DNA of 64,000 bases from Bacteroidetes bacterium HGW-Bacteroidetes-1. GTDB taxonomy: Bacteria > Bacteroidota > Bacteroidia > Bacteroidales > F082. The stretch spans positions 78,119-142,118 of the forward strand of contig PHDU01000001.1 of the NCBI GenBank assembly GCA_002842755.1, read 5' to 3'. Shown piece after piece: positions 25,202-34,981 of this stretch. Made by a program: the position numbers and the translations under genes. The notes beneath the pieces were generated by a model. It searched no databases. It saw only the letters and a program-made list of their open reading frames with translations, and was not told the origin of the DNA. Position 1 is the first letter of the stretch. Each line of letters starts with the position of its first letter.

Positions 25202-27061
25202 CTAATACGAAAGGAATTCTTCAAACAAAATCTGGAGATAAGCCTTACCTTCTATTATCAAGCTGTCGTTCTCCCCTACCGGTAATTGCTTTTGAAAAAA
25301 ACGGTCTCCGAATTTATCCCACACAAAAAAACCATCAGATCGTTTCCATCCCAATCCTTCATTTAGCTCAAAGTATGCAAAAGGTTTATAATAGGGATTG
25401 AAAAGATTTTTACTCCAGAAATATTCTTCTGTTTTCAAATCAAGCTGTTTAAGTAAAGTAGCAGGAATGTCAGTATTGCCGCATATCTGGTCAAATATTT
25501 TTCCGCGAAGTGAGTCTTTTAATGCCGGCCCGCAAAGCAACAGTGGGATTTTATGGTAATCAAAGGTCTCAATGGGATGATTGCGATAGGTATTATGACT
25601 ATGGTCTGCCATGATAACAAATATGGTATTTTTAAACCAGGATTTTTGTCGTACAAGTTCATAGAATTCGCCTAAGGCCCTATCGGTGTAATAGGCAGAA
25701 TTTACAAAATCCTTCTCTAAGAGTGGCCATTGCAGGTGATGTTCCATAGGGAAATCGTAGGGAGAATGAGAGCTAAGGGTAAAAACTGTGCTAAAAAAGG
25801 GTTGTGGTTGCTGATCCAACTGTTGAGCAAAAAACGGAAGCAGAAAGCTGTCGTGCACTCCGAGTTTACCACGCTCCAATTCTGATGGAAGGTTTTTTCC
25901 TTGAACGATTCTATCCATATTGTTATAAATTAAGTAGGAGAGAATATTCCCATAATTGAGCTGTCCGCCAAAATAAAAACTAGTAAAATATCCTTTGCTT
26001 TTCAAATCCATACTCAGACTTGGCAGCGAAGCATACTTTTCCGGATGATTTGTAATTGTGGTTATAGGAATACCAGGCAGTCCGCCATAAAGTGCACCTA
26101 TGGCCTGCTGTGAACGATTGGCATTTGCATAAAAATTGGTGAACAGCAAACCTTCCTGCTCCAATTCTCTGAAATTTGGTGTGATTCCAGCCTCGCCTCC
26201 AAGAGATTCAACCAAATCAGCCGACCAACTTTCGAGGAGGATAACGACAATATTAGGTTTTTCAATCTTAAAAATAGAAATAGTGGTATCCATTTCAACC
26301 TCGTGAAGTCTTTTTACAATTGCCAATGCCTGATCGTCAGGCATGGACTTGAATATGTTATCCTTGCTTAATTCAGCGGCGTTAAGAATGTTAACACCAA
26401 TATTATACAACGGATTTACTGCCGTTATATTTAATAAATTAAAATTACTAAAATACGCCGAACTGATGCTCAACGGAATGGCACTCAGCCCTCCACGTGC
26501 ACCAAAAAACAAAACAGGAATAACAATCAAGATAGAAAATGCAGGCTTGAAACTTGCTTTTGAATGCAATTGTTTTGCAGGTTCTATCCAACGGATGTAG
26601 GAATAAATGCCAACTATTGTGAGTATAATCCAAATCAAAACAAGTGTTAAAAACTCACTTGAAGAGGCAGAATTAAAAATTTCAGCAGGCTGTTTTAAAT
26701 ATTCCAATGCTTTGAATGAAAGTTTTGTTTTCCATTCACCATACAGGCCAAGCTCAGCTGATGTGATTAATGCATAAACAAAAATCAGTATAATCATAAA
26801 AATACGCAACACCCTTGTCAAAAAGTATTTACCAAAAACAAAAGAAGCAGTCAACAGGATCAAAGGGATCAATAGGATATATGATATTGTTGCAAGGTCT
26901 AACTGGATCGCATGAATAAAAACGCTGGTAATTTCGCCGAATGGAATCGATTCGGCTTTGATAAGATGCGCATAGTAAATTAGAAAAATAGCCCGATTGA
27001 CTGTAAAAAAAGCCATCCAAAATAAGACAAGTTTTAATAATGTACCGAAAATAATTCGCAT
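25202..27061 (-). CDS. LTA-synthase-family membrane sulfatase/phosphoglycerol transferase
   Basis: A 619-residue protein with five N-terminal membrane helices (about 8-195) and a large periplasmic alkaline-phosphatase-fold domain (about 265-610). Metal and active-site segments are visible: VVILLESWS (Glu277), ADHSHNTY for the late Asp-His pair, and YANANRSQQAIG, where Ser317 takes the place of the nucleophilic Thr of LtaS. Gram-negative relatives transfer phosphoglycerol or phosphoethanolamine to membrane glycans; the acceptor here is unknown. It stands alone, divergent from the YggS-like gene. Confidence 0.85.
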   Translation of the reverse strand: MRIIFGTLLKLVLFWMAFFTVNRAIFLIYYAHLIKAESIPFGEITSVFIHAIQLDLATISYILLIPLILLTASFVFGKYFLTRVLRIFMIILIFVYALITSAELGLYGEWKTKLSFKALEYLKQPAEIFNSASSSEFLTLVLIWIILTIVGIYSYIRWIEPAKQLHSKASFKPAFSILIVIPVLFFGARGGLSAIPLSISSAYFSNFNLLNITAVNPLYNIGVNILNAAELSKDNIFKSMPDDQALAIVKRLHEVEMDTTISIFKIEKPNIVVILLESWSADLVESLGGEAGITPNFRELEQEGLLFTNFYANANRSQQAIGALYGGLPGIPITTITNHPEKYASLPSLSMDLKSKGYFTSFYFGGQLNYGNILSYLIYNNMDRIVQGKNLPSELERGKLGVHDSFLLPFFAQQLDQQPQPFFSTVFTLSSHSPYDFPMEHHLQWPLLEKDFVNSAYYTDRALGEFYELVRQKSWFKNTIFVIMADHSHNTYRNHPIETFDYHKIPLLLCGPALKDSLRGKIFDQICGNTDIPATLLKQLDLKTEEYFWSKNLFNPYYKPFAYFELNEGLGWKRSDGFFVWDKFGDRFFQKQLPVGENDSLIIEGKAYLQILFEEFLSY

Positions 27062-27081
27062 AATTTACTCTTATAATGTTG

Positions 27082-27089
27082 CAAAAATA
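27082..27089 (-). promoter_or_regulatory. -7 promoter element of the sulfatase gene
   Basis: TATTTTTG on the minus strand, ending 20 bases before the ATG at 27061; no clear -33 element. Confidence 0.5.
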
Positions 27090-27176
27090 AACTTAAATAT
27101 GAAAGAAACCTTTGTTGAAAAAGTGATGCTGTAAATGGCTAAAACGAAATTCGTCCTTTTACATTTTTAAATACTA

Positions 27177-27184
27177 TATTTTTG
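27177..27184 (+). promoter_or_regulatory. -7 promoter element of the YggS-like gene
   Basis: TATTTTTG ends 44 bases before the ATG at 27229. A T-run at 27157-27160 is the only candidate for -33. Confidence 0.45.
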
Positions 27185-27228
27185 CAATGAATTAATAAGG
27201 AAGCTTTTTTAATAAAATATACTTTTAA

Positions 27229-27909
27229 ATGATGTCGGTAAGCGCTAATATTGAAAATATTCGCCAGGCAATTCCATCCGGGATTGAATTAATCGCAGTG
27301 TCGAAAACCATGTCCGAAGAAGTAATCATGGAAGCCTACAACGCTGGGCAACGTAAATTCGGCGAAAACAAAGTTCAGGAACTTGTCTCCAAGCAATTGA
27401 ATCTACCTTCAGATATTCAATGGCATTTTATAGGTCATTTACAAACCAATAAAGTAAAGTACATTGTCCCCTTTGTGTATATGATACAGTCTGTTGATAG
27501 TTACAAGCTTTTAAAGGAAATCGATAAACAAGCTGCAAAAGCAAAAAGATCAATTCAATGCTTATTGCAGTTTCATATTGCAGAAGAAGAAACAAAATAT
27601 GGTTTTGACCTTGAAGAAGCAAAACAAATGTTTCAGACTTTGAAAAACGAACCATTGCATCATATCAAAATTTGTGGTGTAATGGGAATGGCCACCTTTA
27701 CTGATGATGAAAAGCAGTTAAGGAAAGAATTCAAAAGCCTCAAAACTATTTTTGAAAATATAAAGAAAGACCATCTGTCAGAAATTACTTATTTTAAAGA
27801 AATATCAATGGGAATGAGTGGAGACTACATTCTTGCAATAGAAGAAGGGGCTACACTTATTAGAGTTGGAAGTAATATATTTGGCAATCGATTGTATAAT
27901 CCTAAGTGA
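27229..27909 (+). CDS. YggS/PLPBP family pyridoxal-phosphate homeostasis protein
   Basis: PLP-binding single-domain protein related to the barrel of alanine racemase; it lacks catalysis and buffers free PLP and 2-oxo acid metabolism. The 226-residue protein has the PLP lysine Lys26 (LIAVSKT), the GENKVQEL segment, the WHFIGHLQTNK motif, SVDS, and the SMGMSGDY phosphate-binding loop followed by EEGATLIRVGSNIFG. Two adjacent ATGs (27229 and 27232) could both serve. Its presence near two other fold-type III PLP genes (30810-33045) is probably coincidental. Confidence 0.93.
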   Translation: MMSVSANIENIRQAIPSGIELIAVSKTMSEEVIMEAYNAGQRKFGENKVQELVSKQLNLPSDIQWHFIGHLQTNKVKYIVPFVYMIQSVDSYKLLKEIDKQAAKAKRSIQCLLQFHIAEEETKYGFDLEEAKQMFQTLKNEPLHHIKICGVMGMATFTDDEKQLRKEFKSLKTIFENIKKDHLSEITYFKEISMGMSGDYILAIEEGATLIRVGSNIFGNRLYNPK

Positions 27910-27964
27910 TTTCAATTGATTACTTTATGTCTTAAAAAACAGCCTTAAAAATGATTCGAAAAGC

Positions 27965-28921
27965 ATGGAAACCATATATATATTTTTTGTAATAGGATTC
28001 GTAGTTTTAATAATGGGCGCTAAATGGCTGGTTGAAGGGGCCGTATCGCTGGGAATACGCGCTAACTTATCTCCTCTTGTTATTGGCCTTACAGTTGTTG
28101 CATTCGGCACCTCATTGCCCGAATTGGTAATTAATGTTTTTGCCTCTTTAAAAGGGAGCAGCGATTTAGCAATAGGCAATGTTTTAGGCAGCAATATCAT
28201 GAATATTTTTTTCATTTTGGGCGTGACCGCTATTATCTTCCCCATCAATGTTGAAAGAATTTCTGTTCGCCGGGATTTGCCCATTGGGATTTTTGCTACA
28301 ATTTTCCTGTTCATAACGGCCAATGGATATTTTCTTGGTTTTGAAAATGTTATTTCCCGAATTGATGGTATCGTTCTTTTAATAATGTTTGGGCTTTATT
28401 TATTTATGACATTACGCTCGAAGAATCCGATCGATCCAGATATGAAAATTGATACAAAAATTCCTGAGAGCTGGTTGAAAACAACCGTACTCCTTATTGC
28501 TGGTCTCACAGGCCTGTATTTTGGTGGTGAGTGGGTTTCTGAGGGCGCATTGGCAGTAGCAAAAGCAATGGGTCTGAGTGAATCGGCCGTCGGGCTCACT
28601 ATTGTTGCAGCAGCCACTTCCTTGCCTGAGCTTGCCACATCAATTGTAGCCGCTTTGAAAAAAAATGTTGGTATTGTAATGGGCAATATCTTGGGCTCAA
28701 ATATCATGAATATCCTTATCGTGCTTGGTACAAGTGCGATTATCAATCCTCTCGATTTTAATACCAAACTCAATACTGAAATCGGAATGTTGCTATTGGC
28801 CAACCTGGGACTCTTTTCACTGATTCATATCGGAAAAGGGCTTCATCTTTCCCGAAGAGAAGGGGTCATACTTACCACCGTATATATAGTTTTTGTTTGG
28901 TTTTCGGTAGTTTACAATTAA
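27965..28921 (+). CDS. Calcium/sodium antiporter, CaCA family (YrbG-like)
   Basis: A 318-residue inner-membrane exchanger with about ten helices arranged as two inverted halves. Each half carries the alpha-repeat with the ion-binding acidic residue: GTSLPELVINVFASLKG followed by GNVLGSNIMNIFFILG, and ATSLPELATSIVAALKK followed by GNILGSNIMNILIVLG. This is the normal length for bacterial YrbG-like exchangers. It follows the YggS-like gene by 55 bases. Confidence 0.94.
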   Translation: METIYIFFVIGFVVLIMGAKWLVEGAVSLGIRANLSPLVIGLTVVAFGTSLPELVINVFASLKGSSDLAIGNVLGSNIMNIFFILGVTAIIFPINVERISVRRDLPIGIFATIFLFITANGYFLGFENVISRIDGIVLLIMFGLYLFMTLRSKNPIDPDMKIDTKIPESWLKTTVLLIAGLTGLYFGGEWVSEGALAVAKAMGLSESAVGLTIVAAATSLPELATSIVAALKKNVGIVMGNILGSNIMNILIVLGTSAIINPLDFNTKLNTEIGMLLLANLGLFSLIHIGKGLHLSRREGVILTTVYIVFVWFSVVYN

Positions 28922-29023
28922 TGGCACTTTCTGTAAATAGTGATAAACTGGTGTCAATGTTGTTTCATATTAATCTAAATGAAAAATTGATTTCACAGGA
29001 TTGTAATTGAATATTTTGAGTAT

Positions 29024-29845
29024 ATGACGATATACAGGTTATTTATTTTTTTGGCAATCATCCTTTGTACTACGGTTACTACTGTTGGGCAGGCAAATTT
29101 TGAACTGGATAACAGGGCGTTTGATCATGGTGAGGAAATAGAATATACCGTTTCTTACAATTGGGGATTCATTTGGATTGATGCTGGAAAGGTTGATTTT
29201 AAGGCACAAATAAAATATGATAATCAAAAGAAATCATGGCATTTTTTAAGTACGGGAATTTCGTTCAGAAAATTTGATTGGTTTTTTAAAGTACGCGATA
29301 CCTTTGAAGTTATCAGTAATTATTCCGATTTGAAGCCTATTTGGTTTAAACGAAATACACAAGAAGGTAACTATTTCATTTTCAATGAATACAACTTTGA
29401 TCATAAAAACGGATATATCTCAATGCTATCCAGTGAAACAAAAAAAGGTTTCAGCATTGACACCATTCCGTTGCCCAAAGAAACATTTGATGTGCTCACA
29501 GCTACCTACATTGCCCGATCTATGGACTTTAGCAAAACTTCAAAATATGACACAACAGGGATAAAAATGGTTCTCGACGGAATTATTTTCACGCTTCCTA
29601 TTGTGTTTTATGGCCGTGAAACCATTATAAACCGCGATGGGAAAAAATACGACTGTATAAAATTTGGTGCTTTGCTTGAAGAGGGAACAATGTTCAGGTC
29701 AGGCGAAATAATTTATGTTTGGGTAACTGCCGATAGAAATCAGATTCCTGTTATGATTGAAGCAAAAATTAAGGTAGGAAGTATTAAAGTATATTTATCA
29801 TCCTACAGGAATTTAAAGTTTCCTCTCCTAAGCTTGTATGAGTAA
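29024..29845 (+). CDS. DUF3108 domain exported protein
   Basis: A 273-residue protein with a signal peptide (LFIFLAIILCTTVTTVGQ) and the DUF3108 pattern: FDHGEEIEYTVSYNWGFIWIDAG near the N-terminus, FDVLTATYIARSM in the middle, and the YVWVTADRNQIPVMIEAKI ending. DUF3108 proteins are periplasmic beta-rich proteins, common in Bacteroidota and Proteobacteria, with no settled function. It ends at a strong bidirectional terminator. Confidence 0.88.
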   Translation: MTIYRLFIFLAIILCTTVTTVGQANFELDNRAFDHGEEIEYTVSYNWGFIWIDAGKVDFKAQIKYDNQKKSWHFLSTGISFRKFDWFFKVRDTFEVISNYSDLKPIWFKRNTQEGNYFIFNEYNFDHKNGYISMLSSETKKGFSIDTIPLPKETFDVLTATYIARSMDFSKTSKYDTTGIKMVLDGIIFTLPIVFYGRETIINRDGKKYDCIKFGALLEEGTMFRSGEIIYVWVTADRNQIPVMIEAKIKVGSIKVYLSSYRNLKFPLLSLYE

Positions 29846-29854
29846 GCGCTATAG

Positions 29855-29892
29855 CAAAAAAAATGCCGGCATTGTACCGGCATATTTTTTTT
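29855..29892. terminator. Bidirectional intrinsic terminator
   Basis: ATGCCGG (29863-29869) pairs with CCGGCAT (29877-29883) around a 7-base loop, flanked by A8 and T8 runs. It separates the convergent DUF3108 and DUF2807 genes and should serve both. Confidence 0.88.
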
Positions 29893-29904
29893 AACATCAA
29901 CGAT

Positions 29905-30642
29905 TTACATTTTTCTTATCGAAGATGCTCCGGAAGTGTCAGTTCGCAATATTTTTGGTTCACCTTTATATTTGAATTCAGAAGCTCCACTGGCTTCAAC
30001 TATTAGTTCTTCTGTAACCCATACTTCAGCATAACTTGCTCCACTAAGTTCAAATTTCTGAACGGCAGTTTTGAATCCGGAGAGATACATTTTCGAAGCT
30101 CCCGAACAGTCAACATATACTTTATCAGCGGTCCCATTCAGCGTAATTTTGGTGGCACCGCTCATATCAATTTCAAGCACTTCAAGTTCGAGTTCCAAAT
30201 CAATTTCACTTGCACCGCTTGCATCAAGTTCAAGATTCTTGAAATTAAGCTTGTTGGTGGCAAAAACTTTTACAGCACCACTAATTTCAATCTCATCAAG
30301 GTGAATGAAATTGATATAAGCTTTCATTTTCGTTTTTGCCGAAACATGGTCACGGATATAAATTCTTAACTCTCCGCCTTTAACTTCAGTGATAATTGAA
30401 TTCATCAAATTATCATCTGCCTCAATCTGAAGCGATTCTGATGAACCCTGCGTTAGTATTACTTCAAAACCACCACTTACGTCAATAGCACTAAAACTAC
30501 CAACGGTTCTGTTTTCAACTTGTTTGTTTCCACTGCCCCTGATAGAGAAGCCATCAGCATACGAACAGGAAAGGGTCAGTTGCAAAAAGACAAACATCAA
30601 TACTGCAACCATAGAAAGAGAGCTAAAATTCTTCGTTTTCAT
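29905..30642 (-). CDS. DUF2807 (head GIN domain) exported protein
   Basis: A 245-residue protein with a signal peptide and Cys-containing end (LTLSCSY), followed by the DUF2807 beta-solenoid: repeated 'SGAS' turns such as EISGAVKVFA, DASGASEIDL, DMSGATKITL, DCSGASKMYL and ELSGASYAEV. The opening 'GNKQVENRTVGSFSAIDVSG' is the usual start. The family is annotated as putative autotransporter-adhesin head; actual function is unknown. The cysteine near the signal end could be a lipidation site. Confidence 0.88.
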   Translation of the reverse strand: MKTKNFSSLSMVAVLMFVFLQLTLSCSYADGFSIRGSGNKQVENRTVGSFSAIDVSGGFEVILTQGSSESLQIEADDNLMNSIITEVKGGELRIYIRDHVSAKTKMKAYINFIHLDEIEISGAVKVFATNKLNFKNLELDASGASEIDLELELEVLEIDMSGATKITLNGTADKVYVDCSGASKMYLSGFKTAVQKFELSGASYAEVWVTEELIVEASGASEFKYKGEPKILRTDTSGASSIRKM

Positions 30643-30809
30643 AGCATATAATTTTTATGATTTAATCCAAAGACGTTTCAATATCTAAATAGTTACACAT
30701 TCTAAGTTTTCCTGATTATTTTTATCAAAAAATGAGAAAGATCAAGTTGGAAAATTAAAAATCACTTTCTGAAATGTATAGCAAAGTCACAATTGTTTTT
30801 AGTGAACTG

Positions 30810-31889
30810 TTACGTTTTATTAACCAGATTTTTATCGATATAATCTGAATTCATCAGATGCAGGGCTCCCATATATGACATATTAAAACCAAGCATGTCG
30901 CCGACTTTAAGCTTTTGCTTGTTCTTTCCAAGGTCAATAGCGATCATATCAGAGCTTGCACCTGTAATTTCAATGTTTGGTTTCAATGGTTTAAGCTGTT
31001 TGGGATCAACATCCAACAAACCTATATCGAGCAAGGCCCGACAGGTTGATTTCCCATAATTTTCTTCCTTTATTTCAAAATACTCTCCCGAAACGTTTGT
31101 ACCCAATTCACCATTAGGCATTACTGGTTTTTCCATCAGCTCTACAATTTGGGCATAGAGCGTAAAGACGTTGGGTTTCATACCCTTGATTGTTTTTCCA
31201 GTAACCAGGTTATTACCAAAATACAATGTCTCGCCAATACGGAAATGATTTATTCCACGAGGAAGCAAACCCTTTAATAAGAGAGGAATGGTTACAGAAG
31301 ACCCAGCTGAAACCCAGGGAATCTTAACATTGAAACTTACCTCAATAAGCTGTTTGTAGAGACTTAACTGAATCAATTTATCATGGCTCGGCATAACCCC
31401 GTTTAAACAGTTGAGATTGGTTCCAAGGCCTACAACTTCAATATTTGGGAGCTGAAAAACCTGCCTGTAAAAATCAATAACATTTTCACCCAAAACCCCT
31501 TCACGCAGATCACCCATTTCAATCATGATGATGATTTTATGTTTCTTTTTTTGCCTGACGGCTTCTTCAGAAATGTGTCTGATTGTTTCATATTCTGAAT
31601 TAAAGCTGACATCAGCAAACTCAACTAGACTTCTAACTGCTTGACGCGCTGGAGGTTTTATATAAACAGTTTGGATTTTAGGGTTTATTTTCTTGATCAC
31701 TTTCAGATTGCTTATCCGACTATCGTGAATTTCATTCACACCAAGATCGACCAACTCTTTGATATATTTTTCGTTTCCGCAAAGCATCTTTGAAACAACA
31801 CCCCAGCTTATTGTCTTTGAATCAAACAATTGTTTTAGAAAAGTGAAATTGTGATTCAATTTTTGATAGTCAAGTTCTATGTAGGCCAT
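30810..31889 (-). CDS. Alanine/ornithine racemase-family PLP enzyme
   Basis: A 359-residue fold-type III PLP enzyme. PLP lysine Lys34 sits in WGVVSKMLCGN and the sequence follows the Orr/alanine-ornithine racemase group (IHDSRISNLKVIK, MIEMGDLREGVL, GLGTNLNCLNGVMP, RIGETLYFGN, GASSDMIAIDL), which lacks the usual alanine-racemase C-terminal tyrosine arrangement. Known members racemise ornithine or act on other amino acids, so the substrate is uncertain. Its start is 4 bases after the alr-like stop, so the two racemase-fold genes are co-transcribed. Confidence 0.88.
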   Translation of the reverse strand: MAYIELDYQKLNHNFTFLKQLFDSKTISWGVVSKMLCGNEKYIKELVDLGVNEIHDSRISNLKVIKKINPKIQTVYIKPPARQAVRSLVEFADVSFNSEYETIRHISEEAVRQKKKHKIIIMIEMGDLREGVLGENVIDFYRQVFQLPNIEVVGLGTNLNCLNGVMPSHDKLIQLSLYKQLIEVSFNVKIPWVSAGSSVTIPLLLKGLLPRGINHFRIGETLYFGNNLVTGKTIKGMKPNVFTLYAQIVELMEKPVMPNGELGTNVSGEYFEIKEENYGKSTCRALLDIGLLDVDPKQLKPLKPNIEITGASSDMIAIDLGKNKQKLKVGDMLGFNMSYMGALHLMNSDYIDKNLVNKT

Positions 31890-31893
31890 TTTA

Positions 31894-33045
31894 TTATTGT
31901 ATTAATCGACGTGTAATTCCTTTCGGAAGCCTTGCAAGCAATTCATAATTCATTTGATTGCTAAGTTCGCTGAATGAAGCAACACTGATTGACATATCAA
32001 GTTGGTTTCCAATAAGCACAACCTCATCTCCAACTTTTACATCAAGGATTGAAGACACATCAGCAATAAGCATATTCATATTGATCATACCAATTACATC
32101 CGCAAAATGGCCATGTATAAGAACCCTCCCGGAATTACTCAGGGAGCGGCTGTAGCCATGCGCATAACCAGTTGGGATGATGGCAATTTGCTTATCTTCA
32201 GTTGCAAAATATGCAGTGCCATAGCTTATAAACTCGCCTTGATTGATATACTTTAATGCCATAATTTCTGTTTTCCAGCTGATTATTCTTTTCAAAGGGT
32301 CTATCTTATCTTTTCGATGGCTAATATAGTGAATAAATGTCTCTTTGCTCGGCCAGTACCCAAACTGTAATATGCCTACACGTACCATATCGAAACGAAA
32401 TGCCGGATATGCAATAGTGGCAGCAGAACTAGCCGCATGCACCAAAACCGGATGAAGATCATTATCATGGAATAGTTTAATAAGATTTTTAAATAATTTA
32501 ATCTGACGATGGATGCGTGTATAGTTTGCAATACTTTCAGCTCCTGCGAGATGCGTACAAAGTCCTACAAGCTTTACGATATCCCTATTTTCAAGTAGAA
32601 TAGGAATAATTTCTGAGATTTCTTTCCGTGTCAAACCTGTTCTGTTCATGCCTGTCTCAAGCTCAAGATGTATGAACGCTTTTCTGTTTAATGAACGTGC
32701 AATCTTCAAACATGCTTCCAGCCGATCAGTTTCAAAAATCCAAAACTCGATATCATTGTTTATTACCCATGAGAGTTCATCAACAGGAATCCATCCCATT
32801 ATCATTACTGTTGTTTCAGGTTGTTTTACTGATGCAACCATACGGGCTTCATCCACACTAAAAACCGAGAAATGATCAATTCCGCAGCGCTCTGCAGCAG
32901 GCACGTACAATTCAACTCCATGCCCATAGGCATTCCCTTTAACAACCGATGAAATTTTCACACGATTATTCAGCATTTTTCTCAAAAAGCGGAGATTGTG
33001 CTCTATAGCCTTGAAGCTAAGTTCTATGGTTGATGACGTCCTCAT
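31894..33045 (-). CDS. alr: Alanine racemase
   Basis: A 383-residue enzyme with both domains: the N-terminal barrel with PLP lysine Lys36 in SVVKGNAYGHG, and the C-terminal beta domain with the catalytic-tyrosine region FISYGTAYFA, the IPTGYAHGYSR segment and VIGMINMNM loop. It normally interconverts L- and D-alanine for peptidoglycan. Here it is not beside murF but in a cluster with a symporter, an acetyltransferase and a second racemase-fold enzyme, so it may be a catabolic or substrate-broad copy. Start ATG at 33045, 14 bases after the GNAT stop. Confidence 0.9.
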   Translation of the reverse strand: MRTSSTIELSFKAIEHNLRFLRKMLNNRVKISSVVKGNAYGHGVELYVPAAERCGIDHFSVFSVDEARMVASVKQPETTVMIMGWIPVDELSWVINNDIEFWIFETDRLEACLKIARSLNRKAFIHLELETGMNRTGLTRKEISEIIPILLENRDIVKLVGLCTHLAGAESIANYTRIHRQIKLFKNLIKLFHDNDLHPVLVHAASSAATIAYPAFRFDMVRVGILQFGYWPSKETFIHYISHRKDKIDPLKRIISWKTEIMALKYINQGEFISYGTAYFATEDKQIAIIPTGYAHGYSRSLSNSGRVLIHGHFADVIGMINMNMLIADVSSILDVKVGDEVVLIGNQLDMSISVASFSELSNQMNYELLARLPKGITRRLIQ

Positions 33046-33059
33046 TGTGAAGGAAAATC

Positions 33060-33500
33060 TTACTCACGTATTAATCGGTATTCGAGATATTTGTTTGTAA
33101 AACCTATTTTCTCATAAAGAAATCTGGCTGGGTTGTTTGGTTCAACATGTAGAGCGATATTTCCCTTAGCCATATCTATAGCATTTTTCATCAGCTTTTT
33201 GCCAATACCTTGTCCACGCAAAGTAGCATCTACCGCAATGTAAACCAGAATATTTTCAGGAATATAACCATCCATACCTGTTCGGTTAATCACTACAACA
33301 CCAGCAATCTTCTCAGCGATTGAACCAACGATAACATAACCACCAACGACAGATGATTCTCCAACTGCATATTCTATGGCTTTTCGTATAGATGCTTTAT
33401 CATCACGAAACTCATCCAGATGTGTGTGAAGGAAATTTACAATGTTTTCTTTTTCAAACATTCCCAGGGTTTGATAACTATCAAAAATTTGAATTTTCAT
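33060..33500 (-). CDS. GNAT-family N-acetyltransferase
   Basis: A 146-residue acetyltransferase. The acetyl-CoA pyrophosphate loop is RGQGIGKKLM, preceded by the strand VYIAVDATL and followed by ALHVEPNNPARFLYEKIGF, the standard motifs A and B. The start overlaps the symporter 3' end by 20 bases, so the genes are coupled. Within this cluster a plausible substrate is an amino group of a D- or L-amino acid, but that is inference. Confidence 0.9.
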   Translation of the reverse strand: MKIQIFDSYQTLGMFEKENIVNFLHTHLDEFRDDKASIRKAIEYAVGESSVVGGYVIVGSIAEKIAGVVVINRTGMDGYIPENILVYIAVDATLRGQGIGKKLMKNAIDMAKGNIALHVEPNNPARFLYEKIGFTNKYLEYRLIRE

Positions 33501-34932
33501 GTTTAAGTCTTTGTTTAAAAATTATTATTGTTAAAAATGTAAATAATGAAGCTAGTATTCCAAATATGTTCGCATCAAGCCCTAATGGAAGTGAAATATT
33601 AAAAAACAGCAATGTCAGCGTTGTGCCTCCGCCAGCAATCATTGCCGATAATGCAGCTAACTCGCTTCGTTGCATAAAAAATATGGCTGCAATAAGTGGT
33701 ACTAGTAGGCCACTCACCATAAATGCATAGGAATAAAGCATCAATGAAAGCACCTCGGTAAGTTTCATGGCGATCAAAACAGCTACTATTCCAAGTAATA
33801 ATGTCAATACCTTTGACCACATCATGATAGAATCCGTTTTAAACATTTTTGGCATAAGCCGCTGAATCAGGTCGTGCATAATGTTCGAAGAAGATGCCAT
33901 CAAACAACTATCAGCAGTTGAAAGAATTGCAGAGAAATAGGCAGACAATACGAGACCCATTAAACCTGCAGGCAAAATTGTTCGCAATAACAAAGGTAAG
34001 CCCATTTCAGCATCAAAAGTCTCTCCTTGAGCAAATCCCAATGGAATAAACATTCCTTCAACAAAAGCAACACGGGCTAACATCCCTAAACCAACTCCCA
34101 TAAATGCCATGATTGGCCATTCAAAAATACCAGCTATATACCATGCTTTTCGAGCCTCAGCAGCCGATCTGGACGCATATATTCTCTGATAGAGTGTCAT
34201 TCCAACAAACCAAATAGGTAATATGGTCACCATCCAGTTTAATAATTGTTGCCACGATAAATTATTAAAAGTGAAAAATTCCTGAGGAAGCGATGCTGAT
34301 ATTTTTTCCCAACCTCCAACGGCCACCCATGCCATGGGAATAGCTATAAAAATAAGACCTGCCATGAGCAGAATCCATTGAAATGTATCTGTATAGATAA
34401 CTGCCTTAATACCGCCCATGACGGTATAAACAACAGCCACAAATCCCATTATAATTAATGCTAAAGTAAAATCAAGGTCGATAAACGCAGCAGATGCAAG
34501 CTTTGCTCCTGCAAGCAATTGAGAGCTTGCAAAACCTAAATATCCAATGCCGGATATGAGTCCTGCAAGTAAGGCAGCTTTCGGTCCGAAATAAAATCGA
34601 AACACTTCAGGAAAAGTAAAGAACTTCTGCTTATCAGACAATTTTTTGATGCGTGGAATCAAAAAAACACCACTGATCAAAGCACCCAAAAGCCCTGTGA
34701 AGAGCATCCATGAACCTGACAAGCCAATTAAAAAACCTAGACCTCCTAACCCAATTGAAAAACCACCGCCAACATCTGTTGCAACCACCGATAATCCAAT
34801 GTGCCATTTACCCATATTACGACCACCTACATAATAATCTTCGAGATTGGTGTTTTTTCTATGAAAATAGAAACCAACGCCAAGCATTAGAAGCATATAT
34901 GTAATGAAGATCAATAAATCAATTGTTGCCAT
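33481..34932 (-). CDS. Sodium:solute symporter (SSS family)
   Basis: A 483-residue membrane protein with 13 predicted helices. SSS features include GVGFYFHRKNTNLEDYYVGGRNMGKWHIGLSVVATDVGG near the N-terminus (the unwound helix 1 and first Na+ site), the GFVAVVYTVMGGIKAVIYTD segment, and LVLSAYFSAILSTADSCLMASSS with the second Na+-site serines. SSS members take up proline, pantothenate, sugars or carboxylates. Linked to racemases and a GNAT gene, an amino-acid or small-peptide substrate is the most likely inference. Confidence 0.93.
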   Translation of the reverse strand: MATIDLLIFITYMLLMLGVGFYFHRKNTNLEDYYVGGRNMGKWHIGLSVVATDVGGGFSIGLGGLGFLIGLSGSWMLFTGLLGALISGVFLIPRIKKLSDKQKFFTFPEVFRFYFGPKAALLAGLISGIGYLGFASSQLLAGAKLASAAFIDLDFTLALIIMGFVAVVYTVMGGIKAVIYTDTFQWILLMAGLIFIAIPMAWVAVGGWEKISASLPQEFFTFNNLSWQQLLNWMVTILPIWFVGMTLYQRIYASRSAAEARKAWYIAGIFEWPIMAFMGVGLGMLARVAFVEGMFIPLGFAQGETFDAEMGLPLLLRTILPAGLMGLVLSAYFSAILSTADSCLMASSSNIMHDLIQRLMPKMFKTDSIMMWSKVLTLLLGIVAVLIAMKLTEVLSLMLYSYAFMVSGLLVPLIAAIFFMQRSELAALSAMIAGGGTTLTLLFFNISLPLGLDANIFGILASLFTFLTIIIFKQRLKHENSNF

Positions 34933-34981
34933 TCATTATATTTTAGCCTTTCCAAATGAAAAGAAACAACTTCTGGAAATA

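Noticed and set aside
27229..33045. YggS-like protein as part of the racemase system
   Set aside because: It is on the opposite strand, 3 kb away, with its own promoter, and YggS is a universal PLP-homeostasis protein.
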